10,198 bases of DNA from Euperipatoides rowelli. Taxonomy: Eukaryota; Onychophora; Udeonychophora; Euonychophora; Peripatopsidae. The stretch is taken from NCBI GenBank assembly GCA_003024985.2, contig PXIH01S0007896.1. One strand, given 5' to 3'. The translations under genes were made by a program, and so were the position numbers. The notes below the pieces were generated by a model. That model was not told where the DNA came from. It saw nothing but the letters and a program-made list of their open reading frames with translations, and ran no database searches. Each line of letters starts with the position of its first letter. Within the stretch, counting starts at the first letter, position 1. Shown in pieces: positions 1 to 6,888 of this stretch.

Positions 1-500
1 AAGTATTGTTTAGTACAATAATGATAATTGTTGTCACTTTTTTATATACCAATAGTTTGTTACACTTAAATAACAAGTTTTAAAATTATAAATGTTTTTG
101 TAAAAAAAATATTTTTGAAATTAACATATAAAGTCGAATAGGAAAAAAAACCCTGTTGCATCAACGGGCGCAATGAATCTAATAGATCAAAATTGACCTC
201 CATGACTTTAGGAGCTTTAATCATAAACTTTTTTATATATATCGAAATGGGACATCATTATAGGAAGGTACACAGTGTTGGGGGTTTCTACTTACTAAAA
301 TAAAGCTACAATTTAAAAAATAATAGTGCATGTATCTGTCAGATCAGTTGCGCTCGACGTAAGGTGAAAATAAGTATGCATTCCTTTTTTTTCCCCTTTT
401 ATTATGAATAAAGTATTTTTTTTTTAATAAATTTTAAATAATCTGCTTATAATAACTTAAATTAATTGAATCAATTGAAAAATAATATTAAAACAATTAT
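1..500. other. AT-rich spacer, no gene seen
   Basis: No supported gene. A short ATG frame (202-303, 33 codons) is open but resembles nothing I know and is within chance expectation. A small hairpin lies at 151-167 (CCCTGTTG, loop CAT, CAACGGG, one bulge). An AATAAA hexamer at 407-412 could be a polyadenylation signal, but no upstream gene is visible. CpG-containing sequence near 340-362 stands out from the A/T background without forming a recognisable element. Confidence 0.5.
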
Positions 501-865
501 TGAAATACGATTTTTACAAGCTGGGACAAATACACAAGCATGCTTACTATTCTTAGAAAACCTAAGATGATTGGTTCAAAGGATAACAAGCCGCAGGGCA
601 AACAGAAAGCTCAGCATAAAAGTTTTATTTTTTAAACTTTTATGGATGACAGGTGGTTATCTGTCTTTTAAAAGCATATGCCTGACTGCCCCATTGTGCA
701 TGATTTTATGCAAAATTCTCCCTTTTTACGCAACAAATGAGCATAAGTGCGGTAGTCGCAATCGTAAAGTTACACGGGTAGTCGCGGTGTATCTGGGAGA
801 TAACATGTGTTTATTTCAAGATAAAATAGACTTTTTATATATCATTTTGTTCCTTNTATATTACA

Positions 866-884
866 GCAAAGTAATATACTTTGC
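866..884. repeat. Perfect 8-bp-stem hairpin
   Basis: GCAAAGTA and TACTTTGC flank a 3-base loop (ATA), inside the transposon-like element and 10 bases after the N at 856. It could have caused a sequencing or assembly stall, or it could be part of the element's secondary structure. Too small to assign a role. Confidence 0.5.
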
Positions 885-910
885 TATATTGAATATTTGG
901 AATTAGCCAC

Positions 911-926
911 AACATGGCGGATGGGC
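911..926 (+). promoter_or_regulatory. YY1-like motif beside a GC-box-like motif
   Basis: AACATGGCGG agrees with the YY1 consensus (AAnATGGCGG) and is followed directly by ATGGGCGGAG, which contains the GC-box core GGGCGG. This is one of the few GC-rich spots in the left third of the window. It lies inside the transposon-like element, about 55 bases before the tandem array. Sequence match only: function, and conservation of these binding preferences in the source species, are inferred. Confidence 0.25.
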
Positions 927-979
927 GGAGCTTATGCTCTATTGTCGCCACTGTGTATATAGAGTCACTGTAGTCATAG

Positions 980-1139
980 CTAAGGTCTTCTAAGTAGAGG
1001 GCAGCACGTTATTGTCATATCTTAGGTTTTCTAAGTAGAGGGCAGCACACTGTTGTCATATCTTAGGTGTTCTAAGTAGAGGGCAACACACTGTTGTCAT
1101 ATCTAAGGTTTTCTAAATAGAGGGCAGCACACTGTTGTT
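980..1139 (+). repeat. 41-bp tandem repeat, four copies
   Basis: Units start at 980, 1021, 1062 and 1103; the first three are exactly 41 bases and the fourth is cut short near 1139. Copies differ by only a few substitutions (for example GTTATTGTC against CTGTTGTC, and GGCAAC in unit 3 against GGCAGC). Each contains CTTAG or CTAAG, GTTTT or a variant, then CTAAG or CTAAA, a potential short stem-loop, followed by TAGAGGGCAGCAC or a close variant. A degenerate partial unit (CACTGTAGTCATAG) precedes the array at 966-979. The array forms the right subterminal part of the transposon-like element, and its CTTAGAAAACCTAAG core recurs inverted near the left end (552-566). Confidence 0.9.
991..1128 (+). 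promoter_or_regulatory. Four evenly spaced CTCF-like cores
   Basis: Each 41-bp unit carries TAAGTAGAGGGCAGC or a close variant (991-1005, 1032-1046, 1073-1087, 1114-1128). Against the bilaterian CTCF core CCASYAGRKGGCRS, units 1 and 2 match at 12 of 14 positions, missing only the first two C's. Unit 3 also loses the last S (GGCAAC), and unit 4 has AATAG in place of AGTAG. The match is seen in the sequence; binding is inference, and a repeat unit can resemble a motif by chance. Confidence 0.3.
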
Positions 1140-1298
1140 CTTGTCCCAATTGATTTAGTTTGAAAACATCGTATTTGAAAATGGATTTTCGTAAAGCAAT
1201 AAATAAAGTAAAAATAAAATATTTTACAAGATACTAGACGTTTATTAGAATTCATTTTCATGCGTAAAACTAAAAACCATAATAACTAATGGAAATAA

Positions 1299-1436
1299 GA
1301 CAAGGAATATGATTGGCTATTGAATAGAGCAATTTCATTGATTATAGATCCAAACCTGCAGAAAACTATCAACATTTTTAGGCACACAGCTATGTTTACG
1401 AGACGGAATAAAACGGTTCGGAGGCCTATTCCATAA
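1299..1436 (+). other. Exon-like patch, unrecognised
   Basis: An open stretch of 45 codons on the + strand runs from just after a TAA (1296-1298) to a TAA (1434-1436). Its composition is mixed and charged, including DKEYDWLLNRAISLIID and MFTRRNKTVRRPIP. The opposite strand is also open over 1286-1480 (64 codons). The patch is less AT-rich than its surroundings. It resembles no family I recognise and has no clear splice acceptor. It may be a worn transposon or exon fragment, or chance. Confidence 0.15.
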
Positions 1437-1679
1437 AAGAATAAATGTACCCTTATTCTGCAGAACTTTTTTTTTCTCACATTAAAGAAATTAAGGCCTT
1501 AAAATATAATATTTTATTATTATTTAGACAGCACATATAAATAACAAATACAAGTTCAATGGCTCTAAATGATGTATCTAATGTCACTTTCTTATAATGT
1601 TTTTAAATGAGGCCAAAACAATGAGTAATCCAGAAGCTATGAGATTGTCGTATTCATTAATCCTGTAAACACTTCATGA
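1437..1679. other. AT-rich, no gene seen
   Basis: Low-complexity A/T sequence containing AATATAATATTTTATTATT (1502-1520). Nothing recognisable. Confidence 0.5.
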
Positions 1680-1787
1680 TTTATTTCAGGCATTTTTCCT
1701 TTCTTAAAGTCCACCTTGAATGAGAGTTTCAGAATGATAACTGACATTTTGGGATCAAGAAATAGAAGAAGGATTGAAGAAAAATGA
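1680..1787 (+). other. Possible terminal-exon fragment, weak
   Basis: A splice-acceptor-like TTTATTTCAG ends at 1689, with a possible branch point (ATTAAT) about 30 bases upstream. In the frame beginning at 1692, 31 codons follow (IFPFLKSTLNESFRMITD, then a basic tail RNRRRIEEK) before TGA at 1785-1787. The same frame is closed by TGA at 1677-1679, just before the acceptor, as expected if coding begins at the splice. No upstream partner exon could be found and the polypyrimidine tract is poor. Chance is the main alternative. Confidence 0.18.
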
Positions 1788-2280
1788 TCAAATATTAGCT
1801 TTGGGCATTTAAAAAATAGTAGTTATGTTTGTCTTTTTTTTACTTTTTGTCTCGCATTTTATTTTTTATATGAAATATGCTAAACATCGCTCATTTAGAA
1901 AACATGATTTAAGGACTATAATTATACCAACATTAACACTAATTTAAATTTTTATTAAATTCTGTAAATTTAAAAAAAAAAAATGAAAAAGGAGGAGGGG
2001 GAAATCTAAATAGGTAAAAGATGTGAAAAATACTATCCATTACTCTACGTTTGGCTACACAGTGTGAAAATTTCATCTATCAAATCATTCTCCAATGGCG
2101 ATCTATTTATAGAACATAATGCTTCAGGCAAGAATATTAATGATCACAGGGTATTTACACCTCGTCAATAGCATTCCACTTCTTCACTTTTGTAAATTAA
2201 AAAGAGAAAAAAAAAAAAAAGATAAAATTACAAAAAAAAAAAAAAAAGGAAAAACTAAGGCAAAAAAAAAAAAAGTAGCA
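1788..2280. other. AT-rich region with polypurine tract and three long A-runs
   Basis: A purine-only stretch (about 1985-2004: GAAAAAGGAGGAGGGGGAAA) resembles a retroelement polypurine tract, but no LTR or integrase is seen nearby. Three A-runs of about 14, 16 and 13 bases lie at 2207-2220, 2232-2247 and 2262-2274, separated by short A-rich spacers. A 53-codon open stretch on the + strand (2010-2171, including FSNGDLFIEHNASGKNINDH) has protein-like composition but no identifiable family, start or acceptor. Confidence 0.4.
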
Positions 2281-2755
2281 AATGTGATTCATCATTAACA
2301 TTGTTGTAAATTTATTGTTTAAAGTCAAGAGGACAAAATTATTAATTTAAATGTTTGAAAATGATATCAATTCAATTCTTTATTCATGTATAAAGTTATA
2401 AGCTTTCTTACAAATCTAAAGAAATCGTACATATAAAATCAATAAAATAAATTACAATAAATGAAATTTAAAATAAATTGGATATAAAAGAAAACAGCGC
2501 AAGGATAATTTTTGGACCATATCCTTTATCTCCTCACAATTTAAAAAAAAAATAACTTAAAAAAATTAGAAGCCGTTTAAACCTCATTGGCATAAGTACA
2601 ATTAACCCGTGTTTTTAACATCTGCACATATATTTTTTGTCATTAAGGTAGGTTTTTTTCCGTAAGTTGTATCAAAATTCTCGAAATTGATCTAAAAAAG
2701 TATTATTTCACCGCTAGAATATCGTAGGGTTGGGGAAGAGTGGGTTTAATACTTA
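2281..2755. other. AT-rich spacer, no gene seen
   Basis: Low-complexity A/T-rich sequence with scattered poly-A and poly-T. No open frame, repeat or motif that I would defend. Confidence 0.5.
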
Positions 2756-2761
2756 GTTGTA

Positions 2762-2792
2762 GTTAGGGTTCAGGGTTAGGGTAAGGTTAGGA
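2762..2792 (+). repeat. Degenerate TTAGGG (telomere-like) tract
   Basis: The stretch reads as TTAGGG, TTCAGGG, TTAGGG, TAAGG, TTAGG, that is, three to five imperfect copies of the animal telomere unit. Such interstitial tracts occur within chromosomes, in transposon ends, or at old fusion points. It is too short and worn to indicate a chromosome end here. Confidence 0.6.
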
Positions 2793-2885
2793 CGGTAAAG
2801 AAAAAAATAAGGTTGTTATTCATTATGATCATGTGACTAAAGAGGAATAAGACATTTCAATTTTTAACGTCTCGTAAAAAATTTA

Positions 2886-2979
2886 CCCACAGTGTAAAAC
2901 ATTTGGCCACAATGATAAAACAATTTGCATATGAAATTTGAATTTAATTTATACGGCATAATAAATTTGAATTTAATTT
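2886..2979 (+). repeat. Two small local duplications
   Basis: CCACAGTGTAAAACATTT (2888-2905) is followed by a diverged copy, CCACAATGATAAAACAATTT (from 2907). Then AAATTTGAATTTAATTT occurs exactly twice, at 2934-2950 and 2963-2979 (29-base offset). They look like replication-slippage products in AT-rich DNA just upstream of the transposase relic. Confidence 0.75.
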
Positions 2980-3024
2980 GTAATAAGTCATTAATAATTA
3001 CATCTAAAAAAATATTTATTTTTA

Positions 3025-3061
3025 TCTTATGCAATTACGTGAATTTACTGTAATTATAAGA
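3025..3061. repeat. Hairpin upstream of the transposase relic
   Basis: TCTTAT, GC bulge, AATTAC, 11-base loop, GTAATT, ATAAGA: a 12-bp stem interrupted by one 2-base bulge. It lies about 30 bases before the readable start of the transposase relic. It may be a piece of a transposon end or a chance A/T palindrome. Confidence 0.5.
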
Positions 3062-3087
3062 TGAGTCATTGTTTTTGTTGTTTTTTT

Positions 3088-3541
3088 TTTAAGAAAAAGT
3101 CATGTTGGCCGTATCTTCCAGCTCAGTGGATATTTGATGGTATACCTCACAAAATATCAGAAAGTTTTTATATGCCATGCCTGACAGCACAGCAACCACT
3201 TTATTGCTAATTATCCAAGATTGTAGGTCTATTCGTGCAGGTATGACAGTAATGAGCGATATGTGGGCGAGTTACAATGGAATTCAAAATTTCACCACAG
3301 CGTTATGATCAATGAACTATTCAATTAATTTTCTCAATCCTATTAATTGGGCACATACTCAGAGTATTGAAAGCAATTTGAACCAAGCAAAAATACGAAA
3401 AAAAAACAGCATTTCGGAACTGTAAGACAAATCATTGCTTGAGAGTGCAAGTGTTTTATGTCCACTTTTTCATTTTTACAGCAAATCGCTGTTAAAGTTC
3501 TTCATTTAATTCTGAGTTTATCTGAAGATATTTTCAACTGA
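3088..3541 (+). pseudogene. ISXO2-like (IS1595/IS1016/Merlin superfamily) transposase, decayed C-terminal half
   Basis: Intact relatives are DDE-type transposases that cut and paste a DNA transposon. The relic reads in three successive frames. Frame 1 (3088 to about 3179) contains AQWIFDGI, matching the family's QWVFGGI. Frame 2 (3180-3403) has PDSTATTLLLII, IRAGMTVMSDMWASYNGI, NYSINFLNP and AHTQSIES, all in family order. Frame 3 (3407-3541) has HFGTVRQIIA and then a C-terminal tail ending at TGA 3539-3541. The second catalytic Asp (SDMW, 3258-3260) and the Glu of the IES motif (3369-3371) are still present. The N-terminal zinc ribbon and first catalytic Asp are not visible upstream. Damage: a frameshift near 3175-3180, in-frame TGA at 3306-3308, a frameshift in the A9 run at 3398-3406, and TGA at 3440-3442. 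It is clearly dead. Metazoan Merlin elements belong to this group; I recognise the family from motifs and have run no search. Confidence 0.85.
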
Positions 3542-3643
3542 ATTTTTGCCATGTTTAATAACTGACTATATAGTATATACTATCTATTTATGCAAATAAA
3601 ACTAACTTAAAAATCATGCAAATATGCAAATTTACATACCCCA
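3542..3643. other. Spacer after the transposase relic
   Basis: AT-rich, including ATGCAAAT-type repeats (CATGCAAATATGCAAAT, 3616-3632). No terminal inverted repeat could be matched to the other side of the relic. Confidence 0.4.
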
Positions 3644-3754
3644 TTTGGAGATAGAACATTTCGGACTATAAATATTGGACATAGAACACATGCATTTTTA
3701 AACAGCTCTTTCTGGTTTGGATGTAAACTTTATTATTTGTTTTAGTTCCACCTT

Positions 3755-3779
3755 CTGATTGGCTTGAGAGGATATAAAA
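3755..3779 (+). promoter_or_regulatory. CCAAT-box-like and TATA-like motifs
   Basis: CTGATTGGCT (3755-3764) is a perfect inverted match to the NF-Y consensus RRCCAATSRG. TATAAAA follows at 3773-3779. NF-Y sites usually lie 60-100 bases upstream of the start, so this spacing is too tight for a standard promoter. No gene follows downstream on the + strand. Probably part of the repeat that contains it. Confidence 0.2.
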
Positions 3780-3921
3780 CAGTTGCATGGTAAAAACTCT
3801 TTGCTCTTTGGAGACATGAAACAAATGTCTATCTGAAATTTCAGTAAATTATTCAGAAAATGTAAATTATTATGGTGGATATAGAACACTTGCATCCAGA
3901 TAAGTCTATATCATGCAATAA

Positions 3922-3936
3922 CCCCCCCCCTCCCCC
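3922..3936 (+). repeat. Poly-C tract
   Basis: C9, T, C5: an isolated homopolymer run in AT-rich DNA, inside the nested repeat. Two runs alone are not enough for a classical G-quadruplex on the other strand. Confidence 0.8.
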
Positions 3937-3958
3937 AAATTTTCTTTGGAGATAGAAC

Positions 3959-4456
3959 TCTCAGGCAGCAAAATGCTAGATTCCTAATTGTGTGAATATG
4001 TATGGAGGCAACACATGGGTAATGCTGATACATTTGATATGATTTTGGCAGATATGTCTGTTTTTTTAGCGACCAACCTATGACTGGGATAAGACATGTA
4101 TGTATTATGTTGCATTTTTATTTAGTAAAGAATTTAATTGTAATAGTCATTTTTGATATTTGTTTAATTTAATTGTGGGGAGATAAAGGATGTCAATTTT
4201 ATTTTAAAAATAATAAACTATTATGACATAAAACTAAGAAGTATGAATATTTTCAATACTCCACTACATAAGAACCAACAATAAATGGTATATATATGTT
4301 TTTTTTTTTCATCAAAGAAACATATTAATTTTCATAAACAAATAAGGTAAATTTTTCCAAAAATTTAAACTTTGATGAACAATGAAATCATTTAGCACTA
4401 GATCTTCTATTCTTTATATAAAATGTATTAATAGCTTTGTATGAATATGCAGTAAA
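3959..4456. other. AT-rich spacer, no gene seen
   Basis: Low GC, with short T-runs (for example 4300-4309). Both strands are closed by frequent stops. No motif I would defend. Confidence 0.5.
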
Positions 4457-5065
4457 ATAGTACAGTCATTTGATGCTCCGAAAGGTGTCCAACTGGAAAG
4501 TTTTTGAGGAGTTTTGATATTTGGCTCCATTATGTTTTTTTGGGTGCTGATTACGATTTATACTTTTCAAGAACCATAAACAATGTATTTTACCTCAGAA
4601 GAATGCCCTATCCATCCTTCCTTGTGATACTTGCCTCACAAAATGTCTTCAAACCTCTTTGTTTCATTTCTGTCAATGCATTTCCGTCCTCTAACAAACT
4701 TTCACAAATAAAACAGTCATGACACACAGAGTTGTTTTCACCCTTGGAGCGGGAACAAATTCAATGCTTGCTTGCACCTACACTATTTGTCTGTAACAAA
4801 AAAACCTAGATACATAAATTGTAGGACATTTTCTCTAATTTAGTTTTGCATATAGTCATTTTCCACAAAAAGTGCACCGTTTTTATGTTACAAGCATTAA
4901 ACCGGAATTTTTTTTCTCTTGTTTTTTGCTTGTAACTCAAGTTCCCCAAAAAAATGTGAGATGGCAAATTTGAAATTCATAATCAGCACCCAAAAAACAT
5001 ATTAAGGAGCCAAATATCATAACTCCTAAATAACTTTCCAGATAAAACTACCAGATGACTAGACT
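4457..5065. repeat. Large inverted repeat, about 70-110-bp arms around a 400-bp spacer
   Basis: The left arm begins CTGGAAAGTTTTTGAGGAG (from 4493) and runs through GATATTTGGCTCC and TTTTTGGGTGCTGATTACG to about 4557. The right arm (about 4973-5041) is its complement: AATCAGCACCCAAAAAAC, then GGAGCCAAATATCATAACTCC, then CTTTCCAG. Identity is high with a few substitutions and small indels. Weaker similarity extends outward (AGTACAGTCATTTG on the left, complement of CAGATGACTAGACT on the right). The arms could be terminal repeats of a non-autonomous transposon, or two copies of one dispersed repeat in opposite orientation. If transcribed, the RNA could fold into a long stem. Confidence 0.8.
4611..4760 (-). 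pseudogene. Cysteine-rich coding relic inside the inverted repeat
   Basis: Reading the minus strand from 4760 to a TAG at 4608-4610 gives 50 codons of protein-like composition. There is a cysteine cluster (SVCHDCFICESLL), then LTEMKQRGLKTFCEASITRK. This layout (CxxCxxC, then Leu-Thr, Gly-Leu, Glu-Ala-Ser, Arg-Lys-Asp) resembles the N-terminal module of large repetitive proteins of unknown function scattered through invertebrate genomes, probably transposon-encoded. After the stop, shifted frames give EVKYIVYGS and INRNQHPKKHNGAKYQNSSK down to about 4466, consistent with a frameshifted continuation into the left arm. I know the family only by pattern and cannot name it. The + strand frame at 4504-4722 overlaps and looks like an antisense shadow. 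Confidence 0.35.
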
Positions 5066-5517
5066 AAAAATTAAATAATTTAAATAATTCATGACAACTA
5101 ATAAAAAATTAATTTTATAATCTGTTATAGGAACTGTTTATAGATTCTAAATTGAATATCTTATATTTTTAGTCACTTTTAAACTGAGAAGTTACTTCCA
5201 GTTTAAAAGGGTTAATTCTTAATTTGAACTACATAGTACAAATCTAATTAATTTATTTTTACTTCAAATTGCACATCAAACATTAACATTTAATAAATGT
5301 TTCTTAAATATTGTCATTAAACAAATAAATGATAAAATAGTAAAGCTTTTGTGTGACATTATTTCATCCCACCTTGATGCCACTTATCACCTTCAGGTTA
5401 CATTAAATGACACTATTTTATAAATGACTACTTAACACAAATTTGAATTTAAAAGGAAGCTAATCTTGGGAGTGAGGGGGAGGGGAAATAAAAATCTTTA
5501 AATCGTTGATTAGAAAT
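5066..5517. other. AT-rich spacer with polypurine tract, no gene seen
   Basis: Mostly A/T-rich, with a purine-only run GGGAGTGAGGGGGAGGGGAAA (5468-5488, apart from one T) that is GC-rich for this region. It resembles a retroelement polypurine tract, but no adjoining LTR was recognised. The hairpin at 5176-5209 is listed separately. Confidence 0.4.
5176..5209. repeat. Near-perfect long hairpin
   Basis: CTTTTAAACTG (5176-5186) pairs with CAGTTTAAAAG (5199-5209), all 11 bases. After one bulged A, GAAG pairs with CTTC around a TTA loop. That is 15 pairs in 34 bases with a single bulge. It is too short for a typical animal microRNA precursor and has no obvious partner motif. A protein-binding palindrome or a small transposon footprint is possible. 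Confidence 0.8.
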
Positions 5518-5703
5518 TTATCTGAAGTTGTGTAAAAACTCTGCCTTTCTCAGATAAGTGGGTGCAAATTTTCCACAGAGAGGAACGTTCAGTGCCAGAT
5601 GGCATCTTTTAAGCTTTTCCTTTGTGTTCCAGCCACTATGGATGCAATATTTGAGTTTTGTTTCCACTTAACTTTTATAATGAAGTCACAAGTGTATCTT
5701 TGA
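5518..5703. other. Less AT-rich exon-like patch, open on both strands
   Basis: The minus strand is open for 49 codons from 5667 to TAA at 5518-5520. Its hydrophilic composition includes HSGWNTKEKLKRCHLALNV and CGKFAPTYLRKAEFLHNF. The + strand is open for 55 codons from 5536 to TGA at 5701-5703, with an internal ATG at 5598. The minus-strand version looks more protein-like. I do not recognise a family. A fragment of a transposon protein or a single exon is plausible; no convincing splice sites settle it. Confidence 0.2.
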
Positions 5704-6167
5704 ACTATAATGGACCTTGTAAAAAATGGTGGTGTTAAAATCTCAAGTTATTGTTAAAGAAATCCTTGACTTGACATCTTGTTTTCATTTTACTCCAATG
5801 AACGTCATATGAAATTAAGCAGATCGAATATTCAACATAATGTATCAATAAAATCAATCCATTATAGGATATTTCATGTCTTGGGTTACCATTAACTAGT
5901 TGTAAAATTAAATTGAACATATTGGGAAGAACTATATAACATTAAAGCCTATTACTTGAAAAACAATTTATTTTAGAATTTCTTGAGTAGTTTCTATATA
6001 AATAATGTCTGACTACATTTTATTACATATTCTTAATAATTATTGTGTAAAATCAATAACAGAGTTAGGATGTCAATACGCTCTTTCAGGGTAGGTGCTC
6101 ACATTTTCACCTCCCTTATAACATAAATTAATATTTCTGATTTTTATAGAATAAAACTTAAATAATT
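5704..6167. other. AT-rich spacer, no gene seen
   Basis: Low-complexity sequence with TATATAA-type runs. A 61-codon minus-strand frame (5735-5920) has no family likeness and is in line with chance. Confidence 0.45.
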
Positions 6168-6380
6168 TTAATAAATAATTTGAAAAATAAGTAAAAAAAT
6201 CACTTCAGCATCCAGGAGCTTTCTTCCCTCATTCACCATTATGAGAGCAGTAACCCTAAGCCCAGTCAGTAGGCAACCTTCTGTACTGAATTGACTCCCA
6301 TTCCCTGCATCTTTCTATTACACACCTGAACAAAGCACACCTATAATATTACCCTCCATTGTAAAGAAGAAATCATCACA
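6168..6380 (-). other. Less AT-rich patch, possible exon or repeat fragment
   Basis: Between about 6205 and 6370 the base composition rises toward 45% GC. The minus strand is open for 48 codons (6314 down to TAA at 6168-6170), including GSQFSTEGCLLTGLRV and IMVNEGRKLLDAEVIF. Two stops (TAATAG) lie just upstream. No family, start codon or strong splice site is evident. An old interspersed repeat such as a SINE is an alternative, but no Pol III A or B box was found. Confidence 0.18.
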
Positions 6381-6654
6381 TAAATAGAATGTACTGATAC
6401 TTAAAAAACGTGTAAGATTTTCTTTTATATATTTACGATACCAAAATGTCACCTTCTTAACTTGATTATAAATGTTGGATGATGGAAATTGGGTAGTGAC
6501 ATTAACCTTATTGTATTACAAATACTTTGTAAAACATTATTACTAAATATCGCTAAAGATAATCTTCTGGCTATTACGTAAATAAAAGAAATGAGACAAC
6601 TTATTATATAAGTGATTTATTCTTAAAATAAGGCATAAGAAGTGTGCTTTTTAT
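6381..6654. other. AT-rich spacer, no gene seen
   Basis: Low-complexity A/T-rich sequence with nothing recognised. Confidence 0.45.
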
Positions 6655-6815
6655 AAACGGGAGGGTGGAGCCAGCTCTAGTCTCACAGTAGTTTGTATCC
6701 ATGAATTTATCCCTCAGGCCTCAGAGATGATCAACAGACACTTTGGTTGGTAACTAGGACTTTCAGGTTCCCAACATCTGCTAATATCCTTGGTCAACGT
6801 GTATACATCATAAAA
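6655..6815 (-). other. Less AT-rich patch, possible exon or repeat fragment
   Basis: A GC-richer block. On the minus strand, codons from about 6812 to TGA at 6714-6716 read VYTLTKDISRCWEPESPSYQ and continue to CLLIISEA. The block continues (AGAGCTGGCTCCACCCTCCCG in complement, 6659-6679) without an open frame. It resembles the patches at 6168-6380 and 6889-7092 in size and composition, so the three may be remnants of one element. I found no shared sequence between them by eye. Confidence 0.15.
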
Positions 6816-6888
6816 GTTGAATATATATATATCAGATAAATTCGTAAATTATTACAAAGATTGTTTCATTGTGATTACTTAGTAATAA

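Larger units (their letters stand above)
501..1180. mobile_element. Probable non-autonomous DNA transposon (MITE-like) with degenerate terminal inverted repeats
   Basis: The two ends match in opposite orientation. Left end: AAATACGAT (503-511) followed by TTTT, then GGGACAA (523-529), then CTTAGAAAACCTAAGAT (552-568). The complement of the right end gives the same blocks in the same order: AAATACGAT (complement of about 1169-1177), GGGACAA (complement of 1141-1147) and TTAGAAAACCTTAG inside the last tandem unit. Spacing between blocks differs by several bases, so the repeats are old or were never perfect. Tandem repeats just inside the right end are typical of MITE subterminal arrays. The interior has no recognisable transposase: a 111-codon frame (571-906) crosses the N at 856, begins at TTG and matches nothing I know. 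No clear target-site duplication was found, so superfamily and exact ends are unresolved. Confidence 0.55.
3644..3958 (+). repeat. Four direct copies of a TGGAnATAGAAC motif
   Basis: TTTGGAGATAGAAC occurs at 3644-3657 and 3945-3958. TTGGACATAGAACACATGCAT (21 bases, 3675-3695) pairs with TGGATATAGAACACTTGCAT (3876-3895), exactly 200 bases apart at the ATAGAAC core. A fifth, weaker relative (TTTGGAGACATGAAAC) lies at 3807-3822. The outer and inner pairs nest symmetrically, all in the same orientation. This suggests a composite or duplicated repeat unit of about 300 bases. The minus-strand frame 3698-3895 (65 codons) starts inside copy 3 and has no family likeness, so I treat it as incidental. 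Confidence 0.6.

Noticed and set aside
571-906. 111-codon + strand frame inside the transposon-like element
   Set aside because: Starts at TTG, spans an N and matches no family; composition is ordinary for AT-rich DNA read through.
1985-2004. Polypurine tract as evidence of an LTR retrotransposon
   Set aside because: No flanking LTR pair, primer-binding site or reverse transcriptase motif was seen; simple purine runs are common here.
2163-2205. Minus-strand VKKWNA peptide after a poly-T tract and AG, resembling the start of RBX1
   Set aside because: Only about six residues agree before the frame ends at a TAA, and no RING-finger sequence follows in the flanking DNA.
2207-2274. A-runs as the poly-A tail of a retrocopy
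   Set aside because: Three interrupted runs with no upstream coding body or target-site duplication; simple low-complexity DNA is a better explanation.
3062-3068. Perfect AP-1 site (TGAGTCA)
   Set aside because: A 7-base site is expected by chance in 10 kb, and no promoter context surrounds it.
4504-4722. 72-codon + strand frame
   Set aside because: Begins at TTG inside the left inverted arm and runs antisense to the cysteine-rich relic, which is the more protein-like reading.
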